A DNA stretch of 64,000 bases from Capsicum annuum. Lineage: Eukaryota; Streptophyta; Magnoliopsida; Solanales; Solanaceae. Position numbers and translations under genes: made by a program. This document shows, piece by piece, positions 1-12,901 of this stretch. The stretch lies in assembly GCF_002878395.1 (NCBI RefSeq), contig NC_061121.1:42997521-43061520 (forward strand), given 5' to 3'. Below the pieces are notes generated by a model. The model was not told the DNA's origin and ran no database searches. It worked only from the letters and a program-made list of their open reading frames with translations. Within the stretch, counting starts at the first letter, position 1. Every line of letters starts with the position of its first letter.

Positions 1-1
1 T

Positions 2-560
2 TCACCTAACATTTGCATAGGACTTTTGGCAACTTTGGGCAGTCTTAAGCCTATCTCGAATCACCTTCACTTTCTCCATAGCTTGATGAACTGAATTGGG
101 ATTGAAAAACCACGCTTTAGCAACTTTAAATCGCCTAATAGGGGATGCACACCTTCTACCATACAAAGCCTCAAATGGTTCCATACCAATGTTTGAGAGA
201 TACCTGTTATTATAGAAGAACTCAACAAGAGGTAAGTGGTCAACCAAATATCACCAAAGTCAATTACACAAGCTCTAAGGATATCCTATAAAGTCTGAAT
301 GGTCCTTTCCACTTATACATCCATTTGCTGGTGTAAAGTAGTACTAAGGGTCACTTTAGTCCCCAAACCTCGCTGAATCGACTGCCAAAAATGAGATGAC
401 AACTGAGTACCATGATCTGAAATAATGGAAACAAGAATACCATGCTACTTCATGACCTCCTAAATATACAACCTTTGCTTAATCCTCGGCTGAATAATTA
501 GTCCTTATCATCAAGAAGTGAGCAGACTTAGTCATCCTAGTGATGATGACCCTGATAGAA
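2..560 (-). pseudogene. Gypsy integrase fragment
   Basis: The minus-strand frame 2-247 has the integrase core end seen in Ty3/gypsy polyproteins: a LPLVEFFYNN motif (usually LPLVEFAYNN) followed by EALYGRRCASPI. These lie around the last catalytic Glu region of the integrase fold that joins element DNA to host DNA. Upstream on the same strand (250-560) the homology continues but is broken by stops and frameshifts. A pseudogene fragment; the catalytic triad cannot be followed in one frame. Confidence 0.85.
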
Positions 561-1099
561 TCAAACCTTTGCCCTTGAGTGTTCCACTTTTACTTGTGTG
601 ACAAACCATGAACTTAGCCTCAAAATTAGCCACATCTCTCTTCATATTATTCCACTAATAAATTTCCTTACGATCATGATACATCTTAGACAAACTAGGA
701 TGAACCGAATAACGGAAATCATGAGCTTCGGCCAAAATTCTACCTCACAGCCCATCCACATCAAGAATACACAACCTCCCTTGGTACCTCAAAGTACCAT
801 CACCACTAATCCCAAAATCCATTACCTTCTATCTACCTACATCATCCTTAATTTGCATCAAGATGGGATCCAACTCCGGCTTTTCCTTTACCTCAGCACC
901 AAGAGATGACTTCACCACCTCTTGCACAAACACACCACCATTCTTAAAATCTAAGAGACAAACTCCAAGATTAGCTAAATAGTAAATATCTTCACCTAAT
1001 CTCATCTATCCTCTTCCATATGAGACACGCTCCCCATAGATAACTGCTAAGAGCATCAACAACAATATTAGCATTACCTAGGTGATAGTGAAGACTCAT

Positions 1100-1500
1100 A
1101 TGATAGTCTTTAAGCAACTTAATCCATCTCTTCTGCCTGATATTTAACTTTTTCTAGGTGAAAACATACTACAAGCTTTATGATCTGAAAAGATGTCAAC
1201 ATGAACCCCATATAGAAAATGCCGCTAAATCTTTAATGTGAACACAGAACCAATAATTCCAAATCATGAGTTAGATAATTCCTCTCATAAAATTTCAACT
1301 GCCTAAAAACATACACTATTACTTTGCCATGCTACATCAAAACACAACCAAGTCCCACACGGGACACATCGTAATAAACCATAAAACCATCACTACCCTA
1401 GGGAAGGGACAAACTAGAACATAAGTCAATTTATCTTTTAGCTTCTCAAAACTCCCCTCACAAGCATCGGACCATAGAAACTAGGGAGGATAAAACCCTT
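1100..1500 (-). pseudogene. Gypsy RNase H fragment with reverse transcriptase deleted
   Basis: On the minus strand, 1440-1150 matches the RNase H part of gypsy polyproteins: a SDGFMVYYDVS-like motif carrying an Asp of the active site, then a GLGCVLMQHGKV-like stretch and the region before integrase. At about 1495 the sequence just before RNase H (WSDACEGSFEKLK-like) is joined to a KELLKDLHGKGF-like stretch, which normally lies at the start of reverse transcriptase. About 200 or more codons holding the palm and the xxDD active site are therefore absent. I judge this an internal deletion; the breakpoint is approximate. Confidence 0.6.
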
Positions 1501-1855
1501 TCCATGAAGATCTTTCAAATGCTCCTTAAGCTTTTTCAACTTAGCTGAAGCCATTCTATAAGGAGGGATAGAGATAGGATGAGTGTCCTGAATAAGATCA
1601 ATCCCAAAACAAATTTACCTATTGGGAGGAAAACCAGGAAGATCATCAGGGAAAACCTTAGGAAATTCACTAACCACGGGAACAAATTTTAAAGAAGGAT
1701 CCTCCGGGTTAGAATCTTTAACCCAAACCAAATGATAGAGACATCCCTTGGAAATCAATTTCTAGGCTCTAAGATAAGATATGAACTTTACCTTTGGCAC
1801 TAAGGAACTCCATTCCCACTCAATAACTAACTCAATAGGAAATTTAAAGTTTATC

Positions 1856-2161
1856 TTATGGGTCCAATAGTCTAAAGAGGAATAGCACGAGTGCAACCAG
1901 TCCATCCCCAAGATAATTAAAATCTAGCATATCTAATTCAAACAGATCCACCAAGGTTTCCCTACTAACAATAGATACCACATAACCCCTATTGACCCTT
2001 CTAGCAACCACTGAGTCACCCACGAAATTAGAAACAAAAAAGAGGTCTAAAATACACTCGAGACCAAAACTTAAATGCACAAGCACAAATAGGGTCTTAT
2101 AAGAAAGAGTAGACCCTAGGTTAGGTAAAGAGTACACATTATGAGAAAAATGTTTTAACAT
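1856..2161 (-). pseudogene. Gypsy aspartic protease fragment
   Basis: The minus-strand frame has a LGSTLSY motif, equivalent to the DPGSTLSYVTP active-site stretch of solanaceous Tekay-type proteases, followed by NFVGDSVVARRVNRG and ETLVDLFELDMLDF, which match the strand before the GMDWL motif. In this copy Leu replaces the residue before Gly and Asn stands where the catalytic Asp is expected, so the enzyme would be dead even if the frame were intact. It lies between the gag zinc knuckle (2195-2488) and the pro-RT linker, as expected. Confidence 0.7.
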
Positions 2162-2194
2162 ACTAGTGACGACATCAAAGGATGCCTCTTACTC

Positions 2195-3530
2195 CTAGCG
2201 AGAAGTAAGAGAATAGAGGCAATTTCGACCAGTGCCAGAATCAAAAGTGGCACCCTTTGTTGCAGGAGCTAATGACGTAGAAATAGAAACCTCATTAATC
2301 CCAGAAACAACCTTTGAAGGACAATCCCACTGCAAATGGCCAATCTGACGACAACTAAGATACCTTTTCTTCCTCTCATCATAGAAACCATGATACAACC
2401 GACCATAAATATGATGGAGATGACTAGGACCTATAACCATCTCCACTCTGAAAATGATGATCCTCGAATGGCTTTGAATAAGGAGCACTAGCCATCAAAT
2501 ATGAACCCAAGTTGCCCACCTCTTCTTAGACCATTCCCACCATTTCTACCACTCTGCTACTGACCTCTGCCCTGATTTGAATACAAAAATTTCTTACTCT
2601 ACCTTACCCCCATATCTGCTTTTCTCTTCTTTCCTCCTCAACCTACTATGTATACACTACCAATCGAGTGATTTCTATATCTTTGTTTAACAAGGAAACC
2701 TTACTCTCCAAAATGAACTAAAAAGATAAAACAAAAGCAATATTCCTCATTCTAGCTCTCAAGATAGACACTAGCTCAAGAGCATATCACAATATTTGAT
2801 GAAACTTTAAGGCATACTTCTTTACTGTCATCCCACTTGCTTTAAATTCACAAATTCCTTATATTTTGCCTTCCTTAACTCTTGAGAAAAGAAGCAATCC
2901 ATAAATGAACTAGAGAAATCCTCCCACATGGCAGACTCAGCATCATCACCCCTAAGTTGCTCCCACTCAACTGATAAGTAGTGAATTCCTTGCCCTCTAC
3001 TTCAGTAGCATGCATAACCTAGAAGATATTCTCTATCTTATCTATAAGACTTTGAGGATCCTCCTCAACCCTAGTATTAGTGAAAGCTGAAAGGCTCAGT
3101 CCTATAAACTAGCCAACTCTAGTGGCCTTAGATGAACTCCCAATGATACCAACAGAACTCGTCTAACGTGAATGAGATATCACTAATTGAGTCCATAGAT
3201 GCATGGATTAGTGAGACTCATCATTAGTAATATATCCCTGTCGTAGTTGAGTATAAGTGCCACTAGCTGGAGAAGGATCATTGGAGACAGGTGGAACTCT
3301 ATGAGGAAAATCAAAAGCAACGACCCTAGATCAGGCCTGTACCCTATAGTTGGACGAGATCTACCAATATTTTCCTTAGGCAGGACAAATGAGTTTCCAG
3401 GAGATTTAGGTCGCCTATAAAGGTTGATCCAAAAGGAAAATAAATAAGAGTTAGAGGAATCCAAGACTTAGAGGAATCCAAGACCTTAGACTCTATAGCC
3501 TTAAAATAAGACAACAAATAAAGTGAAACA
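2195..3530 (-). pseudogene. Gypsy gag fragment with damaged zinc knuckle
   Basis: The open stretch 2195-2488 has a CCHC nucleic-acid-binding knuckle reading YLSCRQIGHLQWDC. The spacing is that of C-x2-C-x4-H-x4-C, but the first Cys is Tyr, so one zinc ligand is lost. Residues 5' of it, up to about 3530, are gag by position and by scattered similarity, with many stops. Gag would form the particle that packages element RNA. Confidence 0.7.
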
Positions 3531-3638
3531 TTCCTAAATGCTTTGTAGTCTCTCTCTTATAAGTATGGCATGCTTTATACTCCTAAAAGAGAGTCTACTT
3601 AACATGACTTTATGGACACCCATGACACCTAAACCTAG

Positions 3639-3650
3639 GCTATGCTCCCA
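3639..3650 (-). promoter_or_regulatory. Degenerate primer-binding site (initiator tRNA-Met)
   Basis: Nine of 12 bases match the reverse complement of TGGTATCAGAGC, the gypsy primer site for initiator methionine tRNA. It sits five bases from the LTR edge at 3655, as in the better preserved copies at 42250-42261 and 47996-48007. Confidence 0.65.
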
Positions 3651-3654
3651 ACTT

Positions 3655-6600
3655 TGTCATGACCTTAACCAGGGCCTAGTTATGACGGGCATTGCAAGTC
3701 AACCGTGGATCAGAGACTACCCACTAAGCATGTTCCAATACAACCAATAGCACATTACAGTGGATGAATACTAATAAAAGATAAAATATAATAATAAATC
3801 TAAGAAGTATCTATATTGGATCAATATCTAAAAACCATCCACCATACCCAAGTCTATAGTATCTATAAGGTCTCTAACAAAATAGAGTACCAATAAAGTG
3901 TCGGGACATGCCCTCGACTATTGCTAAAACAAATATAAAAAGTATATGACATAAGAAACCAAACTTGAAATAAAGTCTTCCGAAGGATGGAAGCTCACCA
4001 CTTCAAGTCAACTCATGAACCAAACACAAACCCCTGATCACTGTGTAGGAGGAGCAAAAGTATGGATAGTTCCTACAATGCTTGGAGATACAACATTTGA
4101 AGATAGTTAACGGTTCGAGTGCTAGCATGTAACTCAGGGATAGGGGAACAAATAATGCCATGTGTAGTAATTTAAAACTAGTCAAAACTCATGCATATCA
4201 TCAAATGCATATATATATATATATATCACATGCCGGGTAAGGAACAAGGCTTAACATAGATGTTTAAAAATATTAACCTGGACTGTATAGCTTAACTGTC
4301 ATATAATAGTCCCCATGGGCTATATGGCCCCCAACTTTCACCCCCTAGTTGGGCCCTAGTATGTGTGGCCATATGAACTGGAGAAAGATCATATATATAC
4401 TCACGGAGGCCTTGAACCTCCCAACATATACTAGGGTGACTTAAGCATCCGATCATGTAATGTGATATGGGGGACTCTATAACGCCCCAAATCTGATACC
4501 CAAAATGTTACATGGTGCTCATGACCCCAAAGGACCACAAGCTAACCCATGAATGATATCTGTAACTGAACACTGAATAATATATTATAAATATGCAGAA
4601 TATAATCTATAAGGCCATAAGGTTCAAAACTGAACTAATACCGAATATAAAACAATGTCTGTAATGAGGTATAACAATACCCAGAACTAAAATAAACTAT
4701 CTGAAACATGCTATAGTCTGAAAGCCTCTAAACTATCTGAAAACTGTAGAGTTGATGGGACATGTCCCCAACTAACTCCTAACTACTGAAACAATAAAGT
4801 AATAAAATAATCATGTTATCCTTGAATGATGAGGACTCACTGTAATTCTGGCTATTGAATATCTGATCTACTAAGGATGCTCGGGAGCGCGTGCCTCTAA
4901 ACCTATGGTATAAAACACTATAGCATAAATGAGTCAGTATATTGAATGTACTGGTATGCAAATGAGGTAGGCTGAATGTAATGGTTCATATGCATGAACA
5001 ATACTAACTGACTGAATAATATGAACGTGAGAATACATGCATGAATAAGAGACTGTCATTGAATTTGTGATAACACTGACTCTTGAATTCTGATAACATG
5101 GATTTACTAATATCAGAGTACTAATACTAGGATACTGTATGACTAAGTCTATTGAGTACTGAGGAATTGATGTCATATTATTGATTAATTAATGACTATT
5201 TTTGACAGTTCTGATTATGAAGAACTGGTCTGATTGACTGTCTCTAATAGTCCTAAAATTGAATACTAATAATATAAGTTACTGATAACTGATATAGTTG
5301 ATATTGAATGATTTTATCTGACCGTCTAGATTCTGATGGATCTAGCTAGTTCCGTACTGTACTGAGTGACTATTTTTGATAGTCCTGAATTTAAAGGACT
5401 ATCTGAGTTCTTTTACTAAGACTGATACTGAGTCTGAGACCGTGGGAAGTAGTCATCTAACTAATATGCCCCTAATACACCATTATGGCTGAGTTGGGGT
5501 CCAATCTGTAACCCCAATTGGAAGGGTGTCAATACCGCGCCACTAGGAAGGACAAATTGTGGGTGACCCTCATATAACAGGTTACTCTAATGAGAATGAT
5601 GGGACCCTCATATAATAGGTTAAGCCACCTTATCTTCCCTCATATAATAGGTTAGGATGTCTCAACCTATGCTGGCTACGTAGTTCTGGAGAGAAAATAT
5701 TGTTTCTAAGAATCACACCCTCTAATAATAGGTGAGTTCTCATCCTTGTGCTCACTCGGTACTAACTCCTACTCCCATCTAAAGATACACTGAACATGAT
5801 TAACTGAACTGAACTGGACTAAGTTCATAGAGTTTCAATAACTAACAGAATACTACTGAGATTACTGAATTACTAAGCTTTCTGATATTTACTGGGATAC
5901 TGAATTTTTTCCTGAGTCACATAACTTGCTGAATTTTACTGAACGTGGCTTGACTGAGGATTTCATGAAAATATAACACTGGCTCTAGGAACACAGCTAA
6001 ATTTTAGGGTATTAAATACCCTAGGACTCGATATCATAAGAGTAATTCATGGCATAAATTCAAAAGCATAACAATGGATACTCACATATCCATAATCCAT
6101 TGACTAAGACATTTCATCAAACACTAGACATGCATGAACTTGTATATGAATGGGGATTTCATATTATCATACTAGTATGGCACTTTTCGTTCCCATAGGC
6201 ATTTAATCAAACACATAGTAAGCATAGTACATGTAGGCTACATTGCACAACAAGTAAACATCATGATTCAATTCTAGTTTCACAATTCAAGGGTTTAAAA
6301 CATTGGTTCACATGAATCCAAACATATAATAACTAATTCCACATAAAATTTACCACCAAACATAGATTAGAATTCAATTTTTCATTATCAATATGAACAA
6401 AAATAAACCCAACATGGAATTCATAAGAATTCATATACTTGAACTTTGAAAAGAGATTCTTGGGCTTCATGGATGAAATGAGTCCATGAATGAATACTAT
6501 GCATACCTTAATTCTTGATTCTACGAAGATTGACAGAGAGATTCTTAAATTTGAGTCTTGATTTCTTGAACTAGGGTTTCTTGGCTTGAGAGAGAATGAT

Positions 6601-9600
6601 TTTGTTCTTGAGAGAAAGTGAGGAAAAGTGATATAATAGGGTTTTTAGGGCATAATTTCATGGTTAAAGGCTGATCTAGGTCATGGAAAAAGACCCAATT
6701 GCCCTTCGAAGTTTTTTTATTTTTCATCACTGAAAACCCGATTTGGGCACCTGGCGTGATGTGACGCTATCGTGCTGCGCCACTAGAAATTGCCAACTGG
6801 GAAATTGGGCAATGGCGCGATGCAAAGCTATCGCGTTGCCACTTTGTTTGCAACCTGGAAGTTTGGCGCTACGCAGTGTAAAGAAAAATTATGAATTTGA
6901 GCCTTGGCACAACGTGACATAATTGCAGAGGCCCACTGAATTTTGACGATTGCTATTTTGGCCTGATTCGCAGCGCATTGATGGCTTAAGTGGCACACTG
7001 TCTTAGTAAAATAGCTCTAACTCTTTGCCTGGGTGTCAGATTTTGGAAAATCTTATATCGATGGAAAGCTTATTCAATTTTGCACATGATGAAAAGTGAA
7101 AATCTTGAAAATACCATATGTATAAAAGTGGATTCATCTTTTAAAGAAAGTCATTAATATTTCTAGGATGATTTTAAGCTAGGTAGAAGTACAGGGTATT
7201 ATAGACTCGAACCTCCCAATCACATAATAATAATAATAATAATAGTAAGGTGAACTCGAATCACCTGGTCTTAGAAAGGTGACTCAAACCCTCAAGCCAT
7301 ATAAACCCCCGCACCGGCTAGCACAGTTTCCAGTATTGGTCCTACCGAGACCCCCACCTTCCATGATTAGCTACAAAACCCTCTTATATACCTAATTAAT
7401 TCATTTCACATAATCCTATTTATTGAACCAATTATATATTAAGGCATCCTGCCAGTATCGTCATATAAATGTCACTTGCAAGTTCATTATTATGCCATAT
7501 CAACTCTTAGCCATTTGAGACTCTAACCCATAGAATAAATTAACATTCACACGGGGGATACACATACCCCAAGTTCAATAAGATCATGATTCATTAACCA
7601 TTTATGCCAATGCATTAGTTCAAGTGGAAAAGCCAAACTATGTGACAATCTTATTCATTGTCAATTTCACAAACAGGTTGAAGGTACATTGTTTTCTAGA
7701 CATAGATTAAGGCAAAATCATTATATTGGTATTTAAATATGAACCCTGAATTTATTCACCATTTCCATGCACCCCACAATGTTGAAAATTAATTATAAAA
7801 CATGAATTTTTCATAATAGACCATGAAAAAATTAATTTAATGACCAATCATGTCAAAAGCCCTCAACTATGACAAAACCCACATCAAAACTATACATTTA
7901 TAATCAATTCATGAAATTAAAAAAGTATAAGTATAGGGAAAGAGTTACATGCCTTAGATACAAAAATTTGTGAGCAATTGAGAATTTGGAACCTGAATGA
8001 TGAACGTAAGTTGAAACCCTTATGCTTTATTGGGTTTAGAGTTTGAGAGTGAAATAATTGATGTTGTGTCATGAAAAATAATGAGAATATGATTATATAA
8101 TATTTAAATTCTGTCTATAAGTTAAAGGACCTCATTACCCTTTATCCTAATTAAAATAGAACAAAACAACTGAATTTGCATAGGTTTGTGGCACAGACCA
8201 CATCACGGAGGATATCCTCTATGCTTAAGACCCTATCGCAGACTCCCAGACTATGTGACATGGAGGATATCACAGAGACTAGCCTCTGTGACACAGGGAT
8301 ATCGTGGAGGATAGCCTCCGTGACATAGGGCAATCGCAGAGGCTTACTTCCTTCGTGACCTAAAACTGCCCCGAACCCTATATGAAAATTCCAAAACTCT
8401 TTCAAGTTACCCTTTTAACATCCCCAAATATAGTTTTAGTCAAAAATGGATATTTCAAGTACGGTAAGGCCAAAAATAAAATACCAAAATTTTAAGAGCA
8501 TTATGCATGGAGTCCAACATCTTACCCACATTGAGGAGAGTTATTCTACCCTTAACATCAGAATAGAACCTCAACTTAAAGTAATCACTATACTTAGACT
8601 ATATTGGGTAATGGAAGGGACACTCTCTGGTGAGTCCCCTAAACATAAACCTATGGTGACACTTAGTTTCTGAAAAATAGGATGCATTAAACCCACATTC
8701 CCCTCTCGGTACTAAATAATTCTCCCAAAACATATATATATAAATAGATATGTATATATATATGCTCATACTTATGAAATCCACCTTAAAATAGAATATG
8801 GTCTTATAAATTGAAAACCAACTATTCTTCTCTTACTTAAATCATATTCATGAAAAAACTTATGGATTTCATGTCTTATCTTAGATCTTAAGATCAAGAT
8901 GAACTTTAATCATGTAGTAATACTTGTAACTTGTGCTTATAAGCTTAAAATTCTTGTAAACTCAATAACTTATGCTTGAACTTGAAATCATTCTTTATCT
9001 CATAGAAACTTTATATCAAAATATCAAACTCAATGCTCAAATTAAAATCTTTTATCAATTCATCAAAATTCATGCCAAAATAATGAAATTCATCTCATAA
9101 TAGAAATCATGTAAGTAATGAGTAAAGGTAAATTCTTGTGCAAACTGAACTATAAAACATATGATAAAGCCACAATCTCAAAAACATGGAAAATTTGGGT
9201 ATGAATCCTAATTGAAATCACATAAATTCAACTTTAAAATCAAAGCTTTTAGGCACAAGGATGAAAGGTTATCCTTGTTAAAGCCCTACATACATGAATT
9301 TCTTAATTTCTTGAAGGAAATATTGAATTTGGATCCTTAGAAGTTGAACGTTGGGAAGAAACCGTAAGTTTATTTCTCGTGAGAGTGGAGAGGAGAATAA
9401 ACATTGAAAACTGATTAATGATATGAAAATATCATTTATTGGGTGATTTAAGTCGTGAGGGTAGGGTTTGAGGCAAGGAAATAACCAAAATACCCCTAAA
9501 AAGAGGATAATATTGTAGGATTTTTCAACTGACAGCTATGTTGACATCTTGTCAACTAGTTGAAAACTTGTCTACTTATTCGACAAACTCTAGCTGGACT

Positions 9601-10136
9601 TGGACACTTTCTAGTTAGGGTTCATGACTTAGATGACAACTTGGAAACTAGTTGATGTCTTGTAAACTTAGTCATCACCTTTTCAAAGTGATTTATGGTA
9701 TTTTCTGGTTAAGGATGATGACTAAGTTGACATCTCATCACCTAAGTTGTCACCTTTTCATAGACAGACACTCCCAGGTAAAATAAGCTTTACTTTTTAC
9801 TCTGTTATTGGATTAAGGTGAATTAGATGTGTTGGAAAAAATACCCAAATATATGTTATTTGATATGTAATAGGCCACCTAACTTGTTATATTCTGAGAG
9901 TTATACTCGTTTAAAGTTGACACTTGTAGGACCCAATACTAAAACTCAATCGATACAATTGCTTTCAACTCAACTTTACTCTAAGTACTTCGTATAACTA
10001 TAATCACATCAAAAACACTTTACATACAAAGTGAATGGCCATGAAACTTATCTATGGGTTAAAATAATTGCTTTTGGGTACTAGAAATATATGATGAACG
10101 ATAAGAAGCTTAGATAGTAATTTGTAGGGTATTATA
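3655..10136 (-). repeat. 5' LTR of the minus-strand gypsy element, interrupted by a solo LTR
   Basis: On the plus strand the LTR begins TGTCATGACC next to the primer site and is last seen as GGGTATTATA at 10127-10136. It is split at 4477/7204 by a nested solo LTR. The first part (3655-4477) matches the reverse complement of about 24480-24770, including a CATGTCCCGACACTTT-type segment, so both belong to one family (here called A). Contents are non-coding: an AT microsatellite at 4207-4226, a TAA run at 7227-7246, short GAGGATATCCTC-type repeats at 8200-8340, and repeats around a TCAACTAGTTGA palindrome at 9540-9780. The far end is less certain than the near end. Confidence 0.6.
4478..7203 (-). 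mobile_element. Solo LTR of a Tekay-type gypsy element, with TSD
   Basis: This 2726-bp unit starts TATAACGCCCC and ends GGGTATTATA, decayed forms of TGTAACGCCCC and GGGTATTACA. It is flanked by a perfect 5-bp target site duplication GACTC (4473-4477 and 7204-7208). It has no primer site or coding region, so it is a solo LTR left by recombination between two LTRs. It is homologous to the LTRs at 48012-53114 and 49340-51934 and shares their triple CCTCATATAATAGGTTA block (5565-5660). It is nested in the family A LTR. Confidence 0.85.
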
Positions 10137-12689
10137 GTGGCACCTTGTGGAAGTTTCTTGAAAAGGGAAATTGGTGATTTAGCGAATTCTTCGAGATTTC
10201 TTTGGTGCCTAGGTGGGCTAGGTTTAACTTTTTCACAGATTAAGCTATCTCAAGTATGATTGTGATATTATGCTTGATATGGGGTAGGATTTAGATGCTT
10301 GAAGTATGAGTGAGAGCATTTGGTTTAGTTGGGATTATAGGCTATCTTAAAATCGTACAATTGGAGTAGTTAGAGTAGTAATTCATATATAGGTGGATTT
10401 AGCTTTATGGTATATGTTTAGAATGAGAATGCCTTAATTATTCAAGGTAGGCATAATTTCATAGTTATTCATATTAGAGTAGGATTGTCCTTAGTTTCTC
10501 AAGTTAAGGGAATTGCCTTAGTTACTATTATTAGAGGTAATATTGCCTTAGTTATTTATGTTTGGGAAGGATTACCATATTAGGGATAATTATAGCTTAT
10601 TCAACATCTAGAAATGAACCTAGATACCTTAGCCTAGTCTAGAGTAGAAGTTGCCTAAGTTGGTTTTGGGGATTAGAAGTGGGCCCCTTTGGCCCACCTT
10701 AGGTCAAGATTTGTGATAACCTTATAGACTCATTTATAAATGATATACTCTTACTACTGGTAGTTTAACACTTGAGGATGTTGGATATAATTATTGAGTA
10801 TTCTAGTTGGATATAAGGATTGATGCAAATTCTGAGTATCACTAATGATATTACTCATATGTATGTCTAAGGATATAGTTTCTGAACATGAATTATGGAT
10901 TATACATGCAACTATTGGCATGTCTTCTGAATATGATTAGTAACATAGCCCATTAATATGCTTAATGCTATAGTTATTAGCATGATTACAGGTTTATGCC
11001 TTATAAGAATCATGTGGTTTATGTTTATATATATGATATGGCTTATGGGTATGATATGACTTATATATATATGATATGATATGGTTCATAGATGTTATAT
11101 CACTTATGAATGTGATAGGACTGATAAATATGATAGAGTATGGCTTATAGACATGGTATGACATATATGTATGATATGATTTATGATATTATGTGGCTTA
11201 TTGATATGAGTATCAACTTATAGATATGATGGGTGGTCATTAGATATGATATTGTTATGAGTTCTGAATATGCTTCGTAATATCACTTATAAATATTAGT
11301 ATTGTTTTGGATTCTAGATATGGATAATAATATGGCTTATAGATGTAATTTTAGATGAGACTTGTGGTTATGATTCTTGGTCTAGTGTACAAAAATGAGA
11401 AAAGGGATGGGTTATATCTGTGATTATTGGTATAATCTACTAAGTTTATCTTATTGAAATGGCTCACTAAAATTGTTCGTTGGTAAGGTTTATAATTATG
11501 GGTTTCAATTTAAGTCTAGTAATTTGCTGATGGTATTAATGATATGAATTTTGATTCAAGTTGGACAAAATTGATGATGATAATTATAATGCTATTGAGT
11601 TCTAGTTTGAGTCTGACATTGAGGGTTGTGTATGATGTGATATGGGATGGATGGATTCATGGTTATGGTATGGCAGTTGGTAAATTTAAGTTATTCCATA
11701 GTATTTTCTTGATTGTACCCTCCAGGCTTATAGAGGCCTGCATTGGGTTATTTACTTTTCTGAACTTATTGGCTTATGGCGGCCAATATTGTAGTTAATA
11801 GTATGATATTTAAGTTATCATTCAGTTATGTATTTATTTATCCATGTACAACGTTGTCGGAGCTTATTTCAAGATTTACCCTTTTTATCTTGAGTTAGCT
11901 TATGTTATCTTGTATGGTATCATATTTATATCATGATTTTGTTCAATTGGACGATGATTTCTACTGAGTACCTATGGGTTTTGTAGCATGTATGTACGAG
12001 AGTCAAGTGAGTTTGATGGCTCCATGAAATAAAATTTTTATGCATAATAAATTGTCCTGACTTTTTTATTATCTTGGCTTGATTGAACTTGATTTTGTGA
12101 TAATATACCGACTTGATGGTTTGATTCCTAATTGTTCACTGTTACTTGTTATGTTAAGTGTATGTTTGTTAAGCATGGATTAACTTTTACTATAACTTAG
12201 TTAGATGTTCATATTCTAATCTTGAGATGGCCAAATGACCAAACCAGTACAATATTGTTTTTGTGGCTTGATACACCTGCATTTACATTTGGAAGTGCAA
12301 CACATATTCCAGCGGCTCCTTATGATTCTACCGATTGACTCTAGATTTTAGTGTGAGTAGCATATCTAGGCAATTGTAAAATCATTCCTTATTGGCATAG
12401 TTCTATAGTTCTAAAGTTATGTTTTGTTAAAATTTTAGGGTACGTCCCCTTCTTGACATTCGTAGATGTTTTGGTACAAATGACATTTTGGTCCTAGGAA
12501 TTGTTTTTTCATAAGTACTTTTCCGCCTTCAGTTGTACTTATGATTTAGTTTTAGATTATTGATACATTGATGGATTAGTTTTGCTTATTTCTTATGAGT
12601 ATGGATATGAGATTATCGTTTGGGATAGTTGGTTCTCCCATTAGGTAAGTTATGTGGGTGCCACTCATGATGGGTTTGGGTTATGATAA
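10137..12689 (+). repeat. LTR of a plus-strand gypsy element (family A related)
   Basis: Sequence ending GGGTTATGATA at 12689 is followed by a primer-site-like sequence, so this is the 5' LTR of a plus-strand element. Its end resembles the family A LTR end GGTCATGACA at 24770. The left border is set only by the end of the preceding LTR and may be off by tens of bases. A degenerate tandem array of about 24-bp units (ATGATATGGCTTATAG-like) fills 11020-11350. There is no credible gene; short open frames here lack any known motif. Confidence 0.55.
11020..11350 (+). repeat. Degenerate tandem array, ~20-25 bp units
   Basis: The motif GATATGGCTTATAGATATG and close variants recur about a dozen times with variable spacing, all in one orientation, inside the LTR. 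Confidence 0.6.
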
Positions 12690-12692
12690 AGT

Positions 12693-12704
12693 TTGTATCA
12701 GAGA
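12693..12704 (+). promoter_or_regulatory. Primer-binding site, initiator tRNA-Met
   Basis: TTGTATCAGAGA matches TGGTATCAGAGC at 10 of 12 positions and lies four bases after the LTR end. Confidence 0.65.
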
Positions 12705-12901
12705 GGCTCATCGATCTCATTGTACAAAATGGGCCTAGCAGACTCTTACAGAATGGTACAGAGACATATGTACTTTTCTTTGAGAGGCTATAGGACTTTT
12801 GGAAATCTTTCATTCTTGTTTCTTTCATGCTATAACTTGATTCATATTAGTATCTGGTGAACCAAATTGGTATCTAATTTTCTTCATTCTTCTGTCTATA
12901 G

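Larger units (their letters stand above)
1..3654 (-). mobile_element. Ty3/gypsy (Tekay/Del-like) internal region, decayed, cut by window edge
   Basis: Reading the minus strand, this is the gag-pro-pol interior of an LTR retrotransposon. Order from high to low coordinate: gag (about 3530-2195), protease, pro-RT linker, RNase H, integrase, which is Ty3/gypsy order. The integrase continues past base 1, so the 3' end and 3' LTR lie outside the window. Its 5' LTR follows at 3655. Frames are broken throughout. The reverse transcriptase palm appears to be missing: the linker sequence ending near 1500 passes directly into sequence just before RNase H. The element cannot be autonomous. Close relatives in the window are at 12902-13235 and 43381-48011. 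Confidence 0.85.

Noticed and set aside
598..909. 103-codon plus-strand open frame
   Set aside because: Antisense to the decayed integrase/RNase H region of the gypsy element at 1-3654.
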